Below are positions 19,777 through 29,863 of a DNA stretch of 64,000 nt, one piece after another (within the stretch, counting starts at the first letter, position 1; each line of letters opens with the position of its first letter). Position numbers and translations under genes: made by a program. Source of the DNA: Leishmania donovani (Eukaryota > Euglenozoa > Kinetoplastea > Trypanosomatida > Trypanosomatidae). The stretch covers positions 96,509-160,508 of the forward strand of contig NC_018238.1 in NCBI RefSeq assembly GCF_000227135.1, in the 5' to 3' direction. The notes below the pieces were generated by a model. It was given only the letters and a program-made list of their open reading frames with translations, had not been told where the DNA came from and did no database searches.

Positions 19777-22700
19777 ATGTTCAAGAAGAAAATTTCGAGC
19801 GTGACGACGGCGGTTGCCTCAGCGGCCGCAGCAACTGCAGCGGCGGCGAAGGTGCACGCCCCGGCAACGCGCGGCAGTAAAGCGAAGACGCTCGCTCTCA
19901 TCGAGAAGCATCGAAGGATTCTCGAAGAGGCAAGGCGTCAGAAAGAGGAGATGGACCAGCTGACGCTCGAGCAAGGGGAGCTGCAGCAGCAGAAACTCAC
20001 GCATATTACCGTTGCACCGCCGTCGCCTGCGACCTCATCTGCGGCGTCATCCGCAGCTGTGAAAGAAGAGCCGCCGCGAGACACTTTCACCGCCCTTGTC
20101 GAGCACTTTCTCGCCTCCACGCAGCCTCTCGCAGATTTGGACGAGACCATACAGGAGGCGGACAGCTCATCCGGCGCTTCCAGCGAGGCGCCATTCAAGT
20201 CACTACCGCCACGGCAGCCACGGTCGGCGACAGCCTCAGCCTCCCCCTCCATCATCACGTACCGCAGTTTCGCTGCATCGCTCGTCTGCCCAAAGAAGCT
20301 TTTCCTCTTGCAGAATCGCTCCGACCTCATCCCCAAGGCCTCTCTCGGCGACATGATGCACTTCGATGACAGCGTCGGCTTCAACGAGCTGGTGCGGCGG
20401 TGGGACCGGCTCCAGTTCGGCAGCCGCGCTGTGCTCGTGAAGGAGAACGAATTCTACCAGGCGGTGCAGCGCACGGAGCAGCTCATCACGACATACTTCC
20501 AAGGCCCGTACAAGTCGCTCGCAGAGCAGGCGCCGTCGCTGACGATTCACCGGCCGGCTTTCGCCGTCGAGTTCCCTGGCGGCGCGCATCAAACGCGAGC
20601 TGACGGCCGCGGCTCCAGCGCTGCTGCCGCTGACTCGGCAGTCATGGAGCTGCGCGCGCGTCCGGCTGTAGTGCGGTATCGCCCAAAGGAGAATCAGTGG
20701 GTCTTCCTCGATTCCCAGGCCGTCATTGACCCTCTCAGCAGTCCGAGCCGCATCAGCAGCTTCGTCCAGCGATTTCACTTCACGGCTCTGTGCTTCCGGC
20801 TGTGGTTGACGCAGCCGCACTTGCCCATCGAAGTTCGAAAGAAATTTTTGCAGGTGGACCTGGACAGCATCACGTGCGAGAACTTGGGTGGCCGCTCACT
20901 GGAGTCCTCCGCACGCGCGGCGGCGCCGATCGACCTGAAGCGCAGCGGGCTGCTGCACATTCGCCAGTTCCTCCCCGGCCCGGCCACGCTGATGGACTGC
21001 GACCCGCCTCGGCTTGTCAAGTTTATCCAGCGAGTCTCCCTGGAGGAACTGATAGCGGAGGACAGCAAGCACTACAGCAAGGATGGTCGCGGGCGGCAGT
21101 ACAGCAACGCCACCGCTCGCGCTGGAGGCGGCGGTGCGGACTACTTCTCGCATCACGGTCTCGGTGGCGGCGGCGGCGCCGGTGGGGCGTTTGACCTGCG
21201 CAACTTTACCAGCGCCATCGCTTCCCATCCAGTCCTCGCCGGCCATGCCGCGGAGGTTGAGCTGGCGGCTCTGGGACTCGGCGACTTTCACAACTCCCGC
21301 GCGACACGCAGCCAGCGCCACAAGGATGAGGTGCATCATCGTCTCTTCGAGGCAGAGCAGCGCTTCATGGAGGAGCTGCTGCGCCAGCACACCCTCCCCC
21401 TCGTGAAGCGCCAACAACAGCAGATGGCCGCATTTTCTTCCGCCGAGGGGCCAGCGAGCAGCCCCCTGACTGCCTTCTCGAACCTTCTGGGCGACGACGG
21501 CTTCGTGCGCGCCAGCTGCGCCGCCGACGCAGTGGACAACGGCAAGCACAAGAAGGGTGTGAAGTCGGCGGCCCAAATAGTGAAAGGCGCGGCAGCAGGC
21601 GGCCGAGGGAAGCGAAAAGCCCCGGCGGCCGGCGAGGATGAGGAATCAAAGGCGGAGGCGGAAGAGGACGCTGGTGACGTCGGCATGGGCGGCGGCGACA
21701 ACATAGATTCTCCGTGCTACGCGCGGTACGTTGGCACTCACTGTCTGCGCGGCGGCGACGCGTGTCCGTTCTTTACCGAGGGCATGTGTCTGCCTCGCAA
21801 GGTGGACAACGCGATTGTGGCACGAGACAACCACCTCTTCACACTCCCGTCCACCTCCCTCGCACGCAAGGCGGCGTGGTGGGCGCAGGGCAAGCGCACT
21901 GTGCGCGACGTGCTCGCCGCGTACGAGCGAGGGGAAAGCGGGGTGCGGCTGACCAGTCCGCAAGTGCGCTACGCGAACGCCCTCCGACAAGGCAAGGTAG
22001 CGTTGAACCCGAAGGAAATCGACGCCTTCTTCGACCGCATTCAGTACCCGCTGTTCGTCATCGATTTTGAGGCCGTGCAGTTTGCCCTGCCGCCCTTTGC
22101 GAAGGAGGTGGCGTACCAGTCTATCCCGTTCCAGTTCTCTCTGGACGTGTTCCAGCACGACGTCCTGACGGAGGAGCCAACGCACTACAACTACCTGCAC
22201 TTTGGCAAGGGCTACTCGCCAAACACAGACCCCCGCCCAGCCTGCATCGCTGAGCTCATCCGGATCGTGCGGCTGGAGCGGGAGAAGAAGCGAAAGGCGA
22301 TGGAGGCATCTGGTGAGCTGGAGCGCATTGCTTCCGCGCGCGCCGCGGAGGAGGCAGCGGCGGCGGAGGCGAGCGGACGCCGCCGACGACGGGGCAAGAT
22401 GCCGAAGCCGCCAAAAATTACCAAATCCAACCCGCTGGAGCAGCCGCTGCATCCCTACGACGGCTGCTTCATTGCGCACTTCGCCTCCTTCGAGAAGGCG
22501 TGCCTGGAGAAGCTGGGTCAGTTGGAGGAGAAGTACAAGGACGAGATCAAGAGCTTCTGGTTCCTCGACACACTCGACCTCATCAAGAAGGGATACCTGC
22601 ACCCCAACGCGCATGGGTCGAACTCGCTCAAGAAGGTTCTGCCGGCGCTCTGCCCCGACTTCCAGTACGGCGTCTTTGGCTCAGAAGCGACGGTGATGGT

Positions 22701-23148
22701 GACGGCAAATGATGGCTTGCTTGGTGTGGGTGGCAGAGGAAATGCGGCGCCTGTGTCTGATGCCTCCGTGGCCAAGGGCAGCGCCGGAGAGGGCCAGGAC
22801 GAGCAGAAAGGCGAGAACGCGATGGGCGTGTACCGGCTCTGGCATCACATGGAAGGCGGCGGCACCGTGCAGGACCTCGAGCGGGCGAAGCTGAGCCTCT
22901 CTGGCGGTACTCAGCAAACGCCGAACTGGTCCGAGAGCGTGCGCACCACCATGACCAAGGAGGAGCGAGACCGCATGTGGCAAACCCTGCGCATTCAATT
23001 GCTGGAGTACTGCTCCCTCGACACCAAGGCCCTGTACGAGATTATGCGCGAGATCTACAAGGAGAGAGAGGCGGCAGCGGGGGTCAAGCCGCACGATAAG
23101 ACGGGGTGGGTACTCATCGATCCGGTGCCGCGCGAGGTGGACTTTTAG
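19777..23148 (+). CDS. DUF2779-family nuclease-like protein (bacterial type)
   Basis: A 1123-residue protein resembling the mainly bacterial DUF2779 family. The N-terminal half has the Cas4-like opening (ITYRSFAASLVCPKKLFLL, C171) and a late Cys group C656, C663 and C671 (THCLRGGDACPFFTEGMC), as in PD-(D/E)XK proteins that hold an iron-sulfur cluster. The expected nuclease motifs look lost: ARPAVV near 294-299 and FLDSQAV near 310-316 replace the usual acidic and E-x-K residues. The C-terminal half is RNase H-like: VIDFEAVQFALPP (D763, E765), AHFASFEK (E906), FLDTLDLIKKGYLHP (D931, D934), SLKKVLPALCPDFQY and LEYCSLDTKAL (D1082), all close to bacterial members. This suggests a 3'-5' exonuclease. 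Low-complexity inserts near 450-640 and 835-885 lengthen it. Start is the first ATG (MFKKKISSV). Substrate and location are unknown. Confidence 0.85.
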   Translation: MFKKKISSVTTAVASAAAATAAAAKVHAPATRGSKAKTLALIEKHRRILEEARRQKEEMDQLTLEQGELQQQKLTHITVAPPSPATSSAASSAAVKEEPPRDTFTALVEHFLASTQPLADLDETIQEADSSSGASSEAPFKSLPPRQPRSATASASPSIITYRSFAASLVCPKKLFLLQNRSDLIPKASLGDMMHFDDSVGFNELVRRWDRLQFGSRAVLVKENEFYQAVQRTEQLITTYFQGPYKSLAEQAPSLTIHRPAFAVEFPGGAHQTRADGRGSSAAAADSAVMELRARPAVVRYRPKENQWVFLDSQAVIDPLSSPSRISSFVQRFHFTALCFRLWLTQPHLPIEVRKKFLQVDLDSITCENLGGRSLESSARAAAPIDLKRSGLLHIRQFLPGPATLMDCDPPRLVKFIQRVSLEELIAEDSKHYSKDGRGRQYSNATARAGGGGADYFSHHGLGGGGGAGGAFDLRNFTSAIASHPVLAGHAAEVELAALGLGDFHNSRATRSQRHKDEVHHRLFEAEQRFMEELLRQHTLPLVKRQQQQMAAFSSAEGPASSPLTAFSNLLGDDGFVRASCAADAVDNGKHKKGVKSAAQIVKGAAAGGRGKRKAPAAGEDEESKAEAEEDAGDVGMGGGDNIDSPCYARYVGTHCLRGGDACPFFTEGMCLPRKVDNAIVARDNHLFTLPSTSLARKAAWWAQGKRTVRDVLAAYERGESGVRLTSPQVRYANALRQGKVALNPKEIDAFFDRIQYPLFVIDFEAVQFALPPFAKEVAYQSIPFQFSLDVFQHDVLTEEPTHYNYLHFGKGYSPNTDPRPACIAELIRIVRLEREKKRKAMEASGELERIASARAAEEAAAAEASGRRRRRGKMPKPPKITKSNPLEQPLHPYDGCFIAHFASFEKACLEKLGQLEEKYKDEIKSFWFLDTLDLIKKGYLHPNAHGSNSLKKVLPALCPDFQYGVFGSEATVMVTANDGLLGVGGRGNAAPVSDASVAKGSAGEGQDEQKGENAMGVYRLWHHMEGGGTVQDLERAKLSLSGGTQQTPNWSESVRTTMTKEERDRMWQTLRIQLLEYCSLDTKALYEIMREIYKEREAAAGVKPHDKTGWVLIDPVPREVDF

Positions 23149-23289
23149 AACTCAGGTCTCTGCGCGCGCGTGGAGAGACGTAGACGGGTGCGGCCATTGC
23201 TGCCTGCAGCCTTTCGTCTCTGACCTGCGTGCGTCCTGCCTGGCCTCCGCCGTCCTCTCCTCCCCTCGCTTCCGTAAGGCTGAGCATTG

Positions 23290-23830
23290 TTGGGGGTTGC
23301 CTGGCTCAGCACGTACCACCACACCTCAGCGTCCTACGCGGGGCGACGTCTACGGAGGAGTAAGCGGCTGCAGCGTTCGAGCCGTGAAGAAGCCACCGTA
23401 CAATCCGTGATAAGGCTTTATGAGGTACAGCATGTCCATTCGTCCATAGAGCATGAGCCAAGCGTCGCTTGACCCCAGACAAGTCACAGGCCATCCCCAC
23501 CACCATCCGCGTGGTGCGACGCCGCCGCAGACACGCATGAAAGCAATGCGCCGACCCGGCTGAGCACGCCCTCCCCCCCCTCTGCCTCGAGCTCTACCCA
23601 TCGTTGGGATGGCACAAGCGTTGTGCACTGTAGCAGGCCGCTCCGACGCAGCGCCATCCGGAGCCTGGCCCGCGGACATCAGCAGCGATATGCCTCGCTC
23701 TGACCTTGCTACGTTGTCGGCACTTTGGCCCGGTCACCACCAGGCGTGGTTTGGCATGGGGCAGGGATAAGGGGGGCTGGGCCCTGCGATACCACACTCT
23801 GAGCAGGTGCGTCCCCCCCCCCGCCCCGCC
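23290..23830 (+). mobile_element. SIDER-type degenerate retroposon, copy A
   Basis: The element begins with CCTGGCTCAGC (23300-23310), which agrees with the 5' signature I remember for the trypanosomatid ingi/L1Tc-related elements from which SIDERs derive. It aligns in order with two other stretches of the window. GACGCAGCGCCATCC (23648-23662) recurs near 61140. The motif around GGTCACCACCAGGCGTGGTT recurs in modified form near 26706 and 61225, each time followed by GGCA, a purine-rich run and GGGGGGCTG. SIDERs are non-coding, about 0.5 kb, and mostly lie in 3'UTRs; SIDER2 copies have been linked to mRNA decay. This copy would fall in the 3'UTR of the DUF2779 gene. The boundaries are approximate. 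Confidence 0.7.
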
Positions 23831-24123
23831 CTCCCTCAGCCGCCGTCATGAGAGTCTGCGAAGAAGTGAGGAATAAAGTGAAGGGCGATGAAAGCGTCCG
23901 TAAAGGCTAAGTAGTTGCAGCGTGGAGAAGCGCCCTTACGTATTCTTCGCCACCACCACCACCACCCTCTCAGCCCTTCCCACCGCGGGCCACGACGCCG
24001 GCCTGGGGTGATGCTCCCTGCACACCGGTGCGTACAGTCGGAGCTGAGTGAGTATATTGTTTATGTGTCTCACTGGTCGCCCTTTTGCCCCTTCTGTCGT
24101 CGCCGTGCCCGCGTGATGCCGCA

Positions 24124-24173
24124 TCTCTTTCCTCTCCTCTCCTCTCCCCTCCCCTCTCTTCCCTCTTTCTCTC
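24124..24173 (+). promoter_or_regulatory. Polypyrimidine tract before the USP-like gene
   Basis: Fifty bases of almost pure C/T ending 318 bases before the ATG at 24492. The strongest trans-splicing signal in this intergenic region, but the acceptor AG is not certain. Confidence 0.45.
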
Positions 24174-24491
24174 GGGCTTCACGAAACATGTCCTCTGCTC
24201 CGCGTCCGTCGATGCGCACCCTCAGCGCATGCGTGCGACGGCGCTTGCGGGTTTGCTGCTGCTGCTGCTTCTGCTGCGAAGGAAAAGGTTCGGAGGAGAT
24301 TCGCTCACCCTGCGATGGTGAAGGCGACTGCACAGACACCAACACGCACCGCAGCACTGCATTGTTATCGACCACCACCGCCTCCTAACCCACTCTAGCA
24401 TCCCTGCACGGTGCGGCTGTGCGGTGGTGTGTGCCGCGGACTGCTTCCTCTGCACTGGTATTCCTTTCTTGCCGCTACACTCACCGTCGTC

Positions 24492-26207
24492 ATGACGACG
24501 CTCGTACTGTGCGACGGCTCGGAGGGGTCTCTGCGATCGATCGAGGTGGCGTGCGCCGGCAACGCCACCCCCTCATCGTCGATGCCATCGCAGGAAGGCT
24601 CGCTCCTACTCCTCCACGTCTGGGATGCCCCAGTGACGCGAACGAGCATCCTTCACCCCAGCGTTGGTGCCGAGGGCATGTATGCGCCTCGCCGATCGGT
24701 TAGCAGCGCTGCCGCAGCAGCTGCTCACACCTCCGCTGGTGCCGGCGAGCACGGCGGTAGCTCCATGCCGTGTGCCGACGTGCTCACCACGACGCTGCGA
24801 TACATTCATTCAAACAAGTACTTGAAGAACAAACTGCACTACACAGTGGAGACGGCTTGTGCCTCGACTGTCTTCGCCCGTGACAACACCGACCACAGCG
24901 TACTCCCCGAAGCTGGCGCTGCGCCAACAGGCGGTGCCGCGGCTTTGCAGGCAGCGCACGGCAGGTCTGGGCAAGGGCAGAAGCACGCCTCTTGTTTGCC
25001 TGGCGGTGCTGTTGCGGCTCACCGTCGCTCCGATCGTCGCCCATCGCAGAGGCAAATCGACACGGCAGCGGAGATCTCTGCTGGAAACAGCAACAACACC
25101 GGCGGCGGCACAGCGCCAGAGAGACAAGAAGCCCCCGTCAGCATCCCAGAAAACGAGAAGAGAGCCATGGCGGTGGTGAAGTTCGCCACCGCGCGCGCGG
25201 CGCACCACCATGTCACAGCCGTCCTTCTCGGAGTCGGTCAGCGGCAAGATGGGAAGGTGTGCACCGTCGGGGCGGTGGCGCAGGGGGTCCTTCTCGAGCT
25301 GCGCAGCCTCTACCCTCTGTACTACGTGAAAAAGGACGGTGTTAAGTGGCGCCCCGCGTTGTCGACTTCGACGACGACAGCCGCAGCGACCCCGCGTCGC
25401 TTCACGATCGTAGTGACTGTGCCCTCAGACGCACGATGGGAGTCAGCCGCGGCAGCCGAGACGAGGAGCGCCAACGAGGAGGTGGCCCCGCAAACGACTG
25501 CCTCGATCGAGACGCCGTCAGTGGCACCTCCACAGGTGCCCATGCACGTCCAGGAAACGGTAGCGGCGACGGTACAGTACCTGCAGACTCGCTGCATGCG
25601 CCTCCACTCTGCTCCGCAGGTAGAACCGATCACGTTTGCCGTGATCGCCACGTCGAGCTCGCAGGATGGCGACAGCATAACGGAACCAGATCGCAGCGAG
25701 AACAGCGGCCACGTCGCTGCTGGCCCCGGCGCTTCCGGTGGGGAAGATGGCTCGACGCGGATCAGCCCTCTTGAAGCCTACAAGCGGTATCTTGAGTCGC
25801 TCCCCTTCGTGGAATGCAAATCGATCCCCCCTGCCAATGCAGCTGCGCCTCCGTTGTTGCCGGTGAGCAGCATCAACCCTGCCGCTGTCGGTGAAGCCGA
25901 TAGGATAGAGCAGCGGCAGCAGCCGGAAGATGGTGCTGCGGCGATGTGTGTTGAGGGCAGCGCTACAATGGCACCCGCGCCGCGAGGAGCAGCCTCTCCG
26001 GTGACGGTCTGTATGCTCAAGGCCTCCAAAAAGAGCCCGCTCCTCAGCCTCGATTCAGAGCCGGAAGTGGCACTCCCGCAGATTATAAAGCAGGTCGGGT
26101 CGCTGAAGCCGGAGGTGCTGGTCATGCCGAAGTCCCTGGTACCCGAGTCCCTGCAGCTGGCGCTGCTAGCCACCAGCAACCCGCACTGCATTGTGCTCCC
26201 GTTCTGA
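24492..26207 (+). CDS. Universal-stress-protein-like protein with long insert
   Basis: A 571-residue protein from the first ATG (24492). The opening MTTLVLCDGSEGSLRSIEVA looks like the first strand and helix of a universal stress protein (hydrophobic strand, then Asp-Gly-Ser-x-x-Ser and a helix). A middle part (HHHVTAVLLGVGQ ... GVLLELRSLYPLYYVKKDG) could be the next strands. The last 35 residues (PEVLVMPKSLVPESLQLALL ... PHCIVLPF) resemble the closing USP strand-helix-strand that normally binds the nucleotide phosphates, but the Gly-rich ATP loop is not evident. Known USP domains are about 140-160 residues; here the parts are separated by disordered Ser/Thr/Ala/Gln stretches. The family call is an inference from pattern only. 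It could also be an unrelated Rossmann-like protein. It sits between two SIDER-like elements. Confidence 0.7.
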   Translation: MTTLVLCDGSEGSLRSIEVACAGNATPSSSMPSQEGSLLLLHVWDAPVTRTSILHPSVGAEGMYAPRRSVSSAAAAAAHTSAGAGEHGGSSMPCADVLTTTLRYIHSNKYLKNKLHYTVETACASTVFARDNTDHSVLPEAGAAPTGGAAALQAAHGRSGQGQKHASCLPGGAVAAHRRSDRRPSQRQIDTAAEISAGNSNNTGGGTAPERQEAPVSIPENEKRAMAVVKFATARAAHHHVTAVLLGVGQRQDGKVCTVGAVAQGVLLELRSLYPLYYVKKDGVKWRPALSTSTTTAAATPRRFTIVVTVPSDARWESAAAAETRSANEEVAPQTTASIETPSVAPPQVPMHVQETVAATVQYLQTRCMRLHSAPQVEPITFAVIATSSSQDGDSITEPDRSENSGHVAAGPGASGGEDGSTRISPLEAYKRYLESLPFVECKSIPPANAAAPPLLPVSSINPAAVGEADRIEQRQQPEDGAAAMCVEGSATMAPAPRGAASPVTVCMLKASKKSPLLSLDSEPEVALPQIIKQVGSLKPEVLVMPKSLVPESLQLALLATSNPHCIVLPF

Positions 26208-26349
26208 GACACAGGGATGCTTCGCTGGCGGTCGTTGGTGTGGGACTATTGTTTGCCGCGTACGTGCGTCTGGCACGTCAGGTGTTGTCGCCTGTATTTT
26301 CTTTCGTCGCTCCAACGTGTTCGTTTCGCCGCCGTAGGGCGCGTGAGTT

Positions 26350-26845
26350 CAAACCCCCCCCTCCACACACACTCCACCACTACACAGCCGATCACACGCC
26401 CCCACCACATCGCGCCGTGCGAAGCAGCCCGAGACACGCATTACAGCAATATGCCGACTCGGTCATCCAAGTACGGTCTCTGCCTCGAACTCTACCCACC
26501 CACCCCTCGCCTCACAGCCGCTCCTCTCAACGTGCCGGGTGGGGTACGTTGCAGTCACGTTGAGACGCTCTGCCCATCATATGGATGGCACATGCATGTT
26601 CGCTGTTGCGAGTCTCTCCAGCGCAACACTATCCAGGACATGACCGCCGACATCAGTCACCGTGCGTTGCTCTGACCTCCCCTACGTCGTAGGCACCTGA
26701 CCGTGTCACCACCAAAGGTGGTTCGCCATTTGGCAGAGATAGGGGGGCTGCCTGGCTGCCTCCCACACAGAGTGTGGATGTGCTGGACCGCGAGATACCA
26801 CGCACGGAGGTGCCCTCCGTCATCCCGGTGCTGATGGCGTTGCGG
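26350..26845 (+). mobile_element. SIDER-type degenerate retroposon, copy B
   Basis: It aligns in order with copy A: GAGACACGCATTACAGCAAT versus GCAGACACGCATGAAAGCAA, CTCTGCCTCGAACTCTACCC versus CTCTGCCTCGAGCTCTACCC, GGATGGCACA in both, then GACCTCCCCTACGTCGTAGG versus GACCTTGCTACGTTGTCGG, and GTGTCACCACCAAAGGTGG followed by GGGGGGCTG. A stretch of about 60 bases near 26510-26575 has no match in copy A. It lies in the probable 3'UTR of the USP-like gene, the usual place for SIDERs. The boundaries are approximate and the 5' signature is not clear in this copy. Confidence 0.7.
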
Positions 26846-29454
26846 GCGAAAAAGGGGGCTTCATGTAGTTAGCCCTATGTACATTCGAAGACACTGAGTG
26901 TCACGTGGCAGTCTCTGCATGGATGACCACACCACCTCTTCGCATGTGTGTGTGTGTGTGTGTGTGTCGCTGCTGTTCAGCACGTGGCATTCGGTTACGT
27001 TATTCGTACAGAACGAAAGAAGAATTTTTTTAAAAGGCGATGTGGCTTTGTTCTCTACCCGCTCTCCGTATCCATCCTGCGGCCGGGATGCAGGAGGGGT
27101 GGCGCGTGTCAGGTGTCTGTCTGTGCAGCACGAGCCCCCTCGAGGTGTGCCTCAGAGCTGCCTAGAGATGGAGAGCGTGTGCGAGTGTGCACCAGGCATG
27201 CATGGTTTCTTTCTGATCCAGCCCGCCATGAAGCACAGCTCATGGCCGCCTCGACCCATATACAGCCGCATGCGCATCCCTCGCGCGTGGAGGTTGTTCC
27301 ACACGGTGGGGTAGGGGCGCCTTTTTTCTTTCTCCTCCAAATGCACACGCTGTCCCCCACCCCGCACTACTGCCCACGCTATACCACCTCCATATGCCAC
27401 CTTCTCTCCCTCTCCCACACTCGCCCCTCCCCCCCACCACCACCACTCACCCACGCCGAGCAGCGAAGTGTTGCGACGTCTCTCTCTCTCTCGTTTTCGC
27501 TTTGTATTTTTTATGGTTTTTTTTTTCGGTTTTTTCTTGTTTTGCGTTTTGTGTTTTGTGTTGCTTGGTCATTCCCCATTTTGTTGTGGTTTGTCCCACG
27601 CGCGCTCTTCGCCTCCCTTCCGCGGCGTGTTGATCGGCTAACGCCGTCGCCGTGACGCCGCCGTCACACGCACACGCACACACACACACGCGCGCGCGCA
27701 CGCGCACACGTATAAGGGAAGAAACGCTTAACTTGTTCTTTGTGGGCGCTGCCTTTTTGGTTTTGCTTTATATGTTGTGGTTGCTGGTGCTCGCGTTCTG
27801 TCTTGTGGCGACTTTTTGTGTTTGTTGTGAAGACGCTCCTTGCTTGATCACACGCTCCCCTCCCTCGTCCCTCTCGCTGGCTCCCTCTCTTTATCCCCCG
27901 ACGTCCGCGCGTGTTCGCCAGTGACGTCGTCTTCTAGGCACCCCTAATCTTCGCCTTGGTTGTGGGCGATTCATTTTCGCTTTCCTCCTCTTCGTGTGCG
28001 TGCGTGGGTCCGCCTTCCACACGCGGTACACAAAGGCACTCGCACACGACGGAGCCGTGTACCCAAGCGCACACATACTCGCACGCAAGGCAGGCCCCTC
28101 CCCCTCTCTCTGTACCATCACTCTCTTTCTCCGTCCCACGAACCTGGACATAAACACACACACGTGTGCACCATCAGCTCCCAGCCCCCGAGCCCTCGGT
28201 CAGTGCCTCGTCCCTGTTCCCTTCACCTTCTCCTGCTGTGTGTCGCTGTATCACCAGCAAGAAGAGGGCGAGCGGGTGGCAGAGTAGTAAGTAAAGTAGG
28301 CGGAGGCGCAGCGCTTCAACGACGGCCGCATTCTCCCCACACCCTCCTCCCTCTTTCTCCTCTTCTTTGTAGTGCATCCAAAGCAGACCATACAGTGTCG
28401 TCTATCCCAGCCCCATCTGCGCACGCACGTAGGCCCTCGTACGGAAGCCAGCACAACACTCCCTCTGCCTTTCTTTTTTTTCTCGTCTCCCTCTCTCCCC
28501 CTTCTCCCGCCTCTCTCCCGCCTCCAACCTTTGTACGCACGCTCTCTCCTCTTGTCTTGCGAGTGTCTTCCTGTGTTTAGCGTATCTTTTTTTTTTGGTT
28601 GTGGCGGTGGTGTCTACTGTTCGCCTTCCTCAACGCTCCTGTTCGCGTGTTTAGCTGCTGCTGCTGCTGCTGTTGCTTCCCGACTCGCACGCGCTATCCC
28701 GCTCTCCGTCGGACTCTCCCTCTTTTCTTCTTCCACACACACACACATATATATACAGCTCTCCCTTCTTCGTTTCACGTCCCTCTTTTCGACGGATTAG
28801 ATCTTAGACTCGAACGCACCGTCACGACAACTCCAGCCGCCGCCGCCGCTGCCCTCCTCCCTCTCATATCTCTCTCCCTCCTCTTCCTTCCCCTCCCCCG
28901 ACCCTCGTGGGCCACACACGCGCAGACACACAGAGAGAGAAACCCTCCAACGTCTGCCGAATCGGATATAAGGAAGAAACGAAAGCAGCAGAGGAGCACA
29001 CGTGTACGCGGCACGTCCGCTCCTGGTTGTCGTGGTTGTGGAGTCGTCTTCGCGTAGGCAGACGTGCACACGGGCAAAGGCAAACATCCAGGCACTACCG
29101 CCGCGCTCGCTCGCTCCCTCTCGTGCGTCTCTCTCCTCTTTCGTTGGCAGAGCGCCACCATCCCCCATCACCCCTTCCCCCGAAAACAAAGAGGCCAGCA
29201 GGGCAGCGACAGAAGGCGGAGAGGGGCACGCACACACGCACGCCCACACACACACAACGCACGGGCAGAAAGAAGAACCGCGCGCGTCACATTTTGTTTT
29301 TTTTTTTGCTTGTCTTGATTGTTTCTGAGAGGCTCGCCTCGAGCGTCCCATCAAGCGTGCTCCTCCTCAGAAAACAATACGTCTGTCTGTGTTCTGTTCG
29401 CCGCGCACCCGCCTGCAGGCTCCGCCAGTACGTATACCGCTCACCTGCTGCCTC

Positions 29455-29509
29455 CTCCCTCCTCCTCCTCCTCCTCCTCCTCTGACATCTCTATCTCTCT
29501 TTCTCGGTT
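29455..29509 (+). promoter_or_regulatory. CTC-repeat polypyrimidine tract upstream of TTLL
   Basis: Consecutive CTC units followed by more C/T sequence about 350-400 bases before the TTLL ATG. It is a candidate trans-splicing signal. A second C/T-rich tract at about 29801-29840 lies nearer the ATG and may be the one used. Confidence 0.35.
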
Positions 29510-29863
29510 TTTGTGTGCGCGCGCGCGTTTTCTTTAAAAGGAAACAAAAAAAATCATTTTTGTATGCGCACACGGAAGTGCAACGCGTTGTTGTTGCTCT
29601 TGTTGTCATCATTGTGGTACACACACACACACACACACACACCTCTTCATCCCCCTCCCCCTCCCTTCTCTTGCTTGCTTCCTGTCCTTCATTTTTTTGT
29701 TTGTTGTTTTTACTCGTAGTGCGTCACTTCTTCCTCCGATCCCACCCACCCACTCCACCTCCTCCTTCCGATTTTCTCGACGCTCTTTGGACTGAGTAGA
29801 CTCTCTCCCTCTCTCTTACCCCCCCCCTCCTTCACTTTCAACAGCTCCTCACCGCTGCCAATC

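Larger units (their letters stand above)
23149..24491. other. Intergenic region with a SIDER element and long C/T tract
   Basis: Apart from the SIDER-like element (listed separately), this holds a C-run at 23813-23822, a polypyrimidine tract at 24124-24173 and a short CTG run near 24256-24283. The frame of the next gene is open from a GTG at 24411. Confidence 0.7.
26208..29863. other. Long intergenic region (3.7 kb) with SIDER and simple repeats
   Basis: No convincing gene over 3.6 kb, the longest gene-free stretch in the Leishmania part of the window. It holds the SIDER-like copy B (listed), (GT)n at about 26945-26967, T-rich sequence near 27500-27560, (CA)/(CG) repeats at 27664-27708, a CTG run at 28651-28672, (CA)n near 28733-28748, CTC repeats at 29455-29480 and (CA)n at 29618-29642. 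Peptides read through it are simple-sequence products. Much of it is probably the 3'UTR of the USP-like gene and the 5'UTR of the TTLL gene. Confidence 0.65.

Noticed and set aside
21646..22614. 322-residue minus-strand frame opposite the DUF2779 gene
   Set aside because: It is antisense to the most conserved motifs of that gene and has no motif of its own.
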